A DNA stretch of 64,000 nucleotides from Rubrivivax sp. (GTDB lineage Bacteria > Pseudomonadota > Gammaproteobacteria > Burkholderiales > Burkholderiaceae_C). Of this stretch, positions 58,771 to 64,000 are shown piece after piece (positions within the stretch are counted from its first letter, which is position 1; every line of letters starts with the position of its first letter). The notes beneath the pieces were generated by a model. That model saw only the letters and a list, made by a program, of their open reading frames with translations. It had not been told where the DNA came from and did no database searches. The position numbers and the translations under genes were made by a program. The DNA lies in assembly GCA_027487905.1 (NCBI GenBank), contig JAIYCR010000040.1, forward strand, positions 1 to 64,000, read 5' to 3'.

Positions 58771-59848
58771 GCAGATCATGATCACGGCGGGCTCGCTGGC
58801 CCGCACGCGGGTGGTCCAACTGCGCCGCTGGCAGATCGTCGCGGCGCTGGTGCTGCTCAGCCTGGCGCTGATGCTGGGCTCGGGCGCCATCTACCACCTC
58901 GTCCTGGTGAAGGCCGCCCAGGCTGGCTGGCCGGTCGTCTCCCCCGTGCTCGGGCTGCTGGTGCGCGACGAGATGGCCCAGCGCGACCGCTTCATGCGCG
59001 AGAACCTCGATGCCATCGCCGAACGCGTGGGGCAGATCCAGGCCAAGCTGGTGCAGCTGGAGGCGGTCGGCGAGCGGGTGTCCGGCATGGTCGGGGTCAA
59101 GCCCGAAGAGGCGGCGGCCCTGCGGCCCTCGAGCCTGCGCCCGGCCTCGGGCCCGGCCCTTGTGCCTGCCCAGGGTCCGGTTCCCGCCCCGGGCACGCTG
59201 CCGGCGCGGCCGGGCGGACCGGCTTCCGCCGCCGCCGCCGCCGGCCAGGGCGGGCCCTTCGTGCCGGCCAGCCTGGCTGCGGCGGGTTCGGCGCCGGGCC
59301 TGGCCGAACTCGACCAGCTGCTGCAGCGCCTGGACGAGGACGCCGCCACGCAGGCCGACCGTTTCCTGCTGATCGAATCGCGCCTGCTCGAGCGGCGACT
59401 GCTGAGCCTGCGGGTGCCCAGCACCCGGCCGGTCGACGGGCCGTCCACCTCCGGCTTCGGCTTCCGGTCCGACCCCTTCAGCGGCCGGGCCGCGCTGCAC
59501 ACGGGCCTGGACTTTCCGGCCGACGTGGGCACCCCCATCGTCGCTGCCGCCTCCGGCGTGGTGCTGACCGAGGAGTTCCATCCGGCCTACGGCCGCCTGG
59601 TGGAGATCGACCACGGCGGTGGCCTCATCACCCGCTATGCCCACTCGTCGCGGGTGCATGTGAAGGCCGGCGACCTGGTGCGGCGGGGCCAGAAGATCGC
59701 CGAGGTCGGCTCCAGTGGCCGCTCCACCGGGCCGCACCTGCACTTCGAGGTGCTGGTGGACGGTGTGCCGCAAAACCCGGCCCGTTTCCTTGGCGACGGC
59801 GCCAACCCCGCGCCGGCCTTCGCCGAACGACCCCGGGGCCTGCGCTGA
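58769..59848 (+). CDS. M23-family metallopeptidase (LytM domain), membrane anchored
   Basis: 359 residues from ATG 58769, chosen because AGGAG lies 7 bases upstream. One transmembrane helix (~20-45: VAALVLLSLALMLGSGAIYHLV), a coiled coil (~60-110), an Ala/Pro linker and the LytM domain (~230-350): HTGLDFPADVGTP with the metal-binding His and Asp, then GGGLITRYAHSSR and TGPHLHFEVL with the catalytic His residues intact. A likely peptidoglycan endopeptidase. Upstream of secA as in related genomes. Confidence 0.92.
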   Translation: MQIMITAGSLARTRVVQLRRWQIVAALVLLSLALMLGSGAIYHLVLVKAAQAGWPVVSPVLGLLVRDEMAQRDRFMRENLDAIAERVGQIQAKLVQLEAVGERVSGMVGVKPEEAAALRPSSLRPASGPALVPAQGPVPAPGTLPARPGGPASAAAAAGQGGPFVPASLAAAGSAPGLAELDQLLQRLDEDAATQADRFLLIESRLLERRLLSLRVPSTRPVDGPSTSGFGFRSDPFSGRAALHTGLDFPADVGTPIVAAASGVVLTEEFHPAYGRLVEIDHGGGLITRYAHSSRVHVKAGDLVRRGQKIAEVGSSGRSTGPHLHFEVLVDGVPQNPARFLGDGANPAPAFAERPRGLR

Positions 59849-59875
59849 GCGCGGCGCCGGCCGCCTTGACCCCGG

Positions 59876-59884
59876 TGCTAGACT
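59876..59884 (+). promoter_or_regulatory. Extended -10 promoter element upstream of secA
   Basis: TGCTAGACT (TGn plus TAGACT) lies ~240 bases before the secA start, implying a long 5' untranslated leader. No gene is supported within 59849-60122. Confidence 0.45.
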
Positions 59885-60122
59885 GAAAAGCGGTTCGGCT
59901 GACGCAAGTCCGCCGGCCCGGTCCCGGCGGGCGCGAGCCCGTTGCACCCGACGCAGCCCAGACCGCCCGAGCGGCCGGCCCCGGCCGAGCACCGCTGGTT
60001 CTGCCAGCCGTGGCCCCGCAGCCCGATGGCCTCGGGCGGCCCGGGCCTAAGGCGGCGACCGGACCCGAGCGCCAGCTGCCTGCAACCCGGCGCCGGTTTC
60101 CCCCTCTTTCCAGCCCTGTCGC

Positions 60123-62867
<2,745 letters not shown>

Positions 62868-62883
62868 CACGAGAGGAACGGCC

Positions 62884-64000
62884 ATGCCGGTGAATTTCAG
62901 CCCCACCCCGCCCGAGCAGCTGCTGAGCGTTCCGGGGGTGTCGGTGGGCACCGCGATGGCGGGCATCCGCAAGGCGGGTCGCCGCGATCTGGTGCTGCTG
63001 CGCATCGACGACGGCGCCCAGGTGGCCGGCGTCTTCACGCTCAACCGCTTCTGCGCCGCGCCTGTGCAGGTGTGCCGCGAGCACCTGGCGACCGGCCACC
63101 CGGTTCGTGCCGTGGTCGTCAACACCGGCAATGCCAACGCCGGCACCGGGCAGGATGGCCTGATCCGCGCGCGCCAGACCTGCATCGCGCTGGCACGCCA
63201 CCTGGAGGTGGCGCCCGAACAGGTGCTGCCTTTCTCCACCGGCGTCATCATGGAGACGCTGCCGGTCGAGCGCATCGAGGCCAGCCTGCCCGCGGCGCTG
63301 GCCGCCTGCCGCCCGGACGGCTGGGCCGACGCCGCCGCCGGCATCATGACCACCGACACCGTGCCCAAGGCCTGCTCGCGGCAGGTCCAGGTGGCCGGCC
63401 GCACGGTGACCATCACCGGCATCTCCAAGGGCGCCGGCATGATCCGCCCGAACATGGCCACCATGCTCGGCTTCATCGCCACCGACGCGGTGCTGGCGCC
63501 CGGGCTGGTGCACACGCTGGTGCGCGAGCTGGCCGACGCCAGCTTCAACCGCATCACCATCGACGGCGACACCTCCACCAACGACAGCCTGCTGCTGGTG
63601 GCCACCGGCCGGGCGGGCCATGCACCGGTGCAGTCGCTGGACTCGCCCGACGGTCGGGCGCTGCGTGAGGCGCTGCGCGAGGTGGCGGTCTGGCTGGCCC
63701 AGGCCATCGTGCGCGACGGCGAAGGCGCGACCAAGTTCATCTCGGTGCAGGTTCAAGGCGGCACGAGCGAAGCCGAATGCCGGCAGGTGGCCTACGCCAT
63801 TGCCCACTCGCCGCTGGTGAAGACCGCCTTCTTCGCGAGCGACCCCAACCTGGGCCGCATCCTGGCCGCCGTGGGCTATGCCGGCATCGACGACCTCGAC
63901 CAGGGCCTGATCGAGCTGTGGCTGGACGACGTGCATGTGGCGACCCGCGGGGGGCGTCATCCCGGCTATGCCGAGGCCGACGGGCAGCGCGTGATGAAGC
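62884..64000 (+). CDS. argJ: Bifunctional glutamate N-acetyltransferase / amino-acid acetyltransferase (3' end outside window)
   Basis: The first 372 residues are visible and the frame is open at base 64000. Self-cleavage occurs before the Thr of [20 protein letters not shown] precedes it. Other conserved motifs: [47 protein letters not shown] and [10 protein letters not shown]. ArgJ recycles acetyl groups in arginine synthesis. It begins 16 bp after secA; with a ribosome-binding site GAGAGGA. Confidence 0.97.
   Translation, partial: MPVNFSPTPPEQLLSVPGVSVGTAMAGIRKAGRRDLVLLRIDDGAQVAGVFTLNRFCAAPVQVCREHLATGHPVRAVVVNTGNANAGTGQDGLIRARQTCIALARHLEVAPEQVLPFSTGVIMETLPVERIEASLPAALAACRPDGWADAAAGIMTTDTVPKACSRQVQVAGRTVTITGISKGAGMIRPNMATMLGFIATDAVLAPGLVHTLVRELADASFNRITIDGDTSTNDSLLLVATGRAGHAPVQSLDSPDGRALREALREVAVWLAQAIVRDGEGATKFISVQVQGGTSEAECRQVAYAIAHSPLVKTAFFASDPNLGRILAAVGYAGIDDLDQGLIELWLDDVHVATRGGRHPGYAEADGQRVMK

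Overview
The window is one continuous, very GC-rich stretch of a Proteobacterial chromosome. Its gene order points to a betaproteobacterium of the order Burkholderiales, probably the Leptothrix/Sphaerotilus/Rubrivivax neighbourhood; that placement is inference from synteny and protein features, not from a search. Coding density is very high. Many neighbouring genes overlap by 4 bases (ATGA, GTGA or TTGA). No insertion sequence, phage, CRISPR array or rRNA gene was seen. Two tRNA genes are present.

Region 1 (1-15645) is the accessory part and the most interesting. It holds the 3' end of a giant RTX adhesin with LamG-like and PA14 domains. A hairpin/terminator follows, then a type I secretion operon: an ABC exporter fused in frame to a TolC-like outer-membrane factor, a MotB-like protein, an HlyD-family adaptor, a MotA/TolQ-like protein, an HDOD protein and a catalytically dead GGDEF/EAL protein. 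A rho-independent terminator closes the block. The composition matches the Salmonella SPI-4 (Sii) giant-adhesin system (adhesin, ABC, TolC, MFP and a MotAB-like proton channel). The ABC-TolC fusion and the c-di-GMP-type regulators in the same operon are departures from that system.

Region 2 (about 15660-22676) is flagellar: flhA, flhF, a degenerate FlhG/FleN-like protein, fliA and a soluble chemoreceptor. A sigma-28-like site lies in front of flhA. flhB is not next to flhA; the adhesin module sits there instead.

Region 3 (22743-34946) carries a membrane methyltransferase, argH, an AlgZ/AlgR-type two-component pair, ppc and hemC-hemD-hemX-hemY. The argH-algZ-algR-hemC-hemD order is the one known from Pseudomonas, here with ppc and a small gene inserted in reverse.

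Region 4 (35012-45472) contains tRNA-Arg, a DUF2130 nuclease-fold protein, a cupin, a WYL regulator, an enoyl-CoA hydratase family gene, argB, a HAD nucleotidase, slmA, pdeM, a DUF815 ATPase, mutT, hisI, hisE, a small membrane protein and a HIT protein. Region 5 (45577-58333) is an envelope/energy block: tatABC, a DegS-like protease, NIF3, pdxA, a DUF1631 protein, mscL, petABC (cytochrome bc1), sspA, sspB and tRNA-Thr. Tat export and the bc1 complex are functionally linked because the Rieske protein carries a twin-arginine leader. Region 6 (58408-64000) has a DciA-like DUF721 gene, an M23 peptidase, secA and the 5' part of argJ, which runs off the window.
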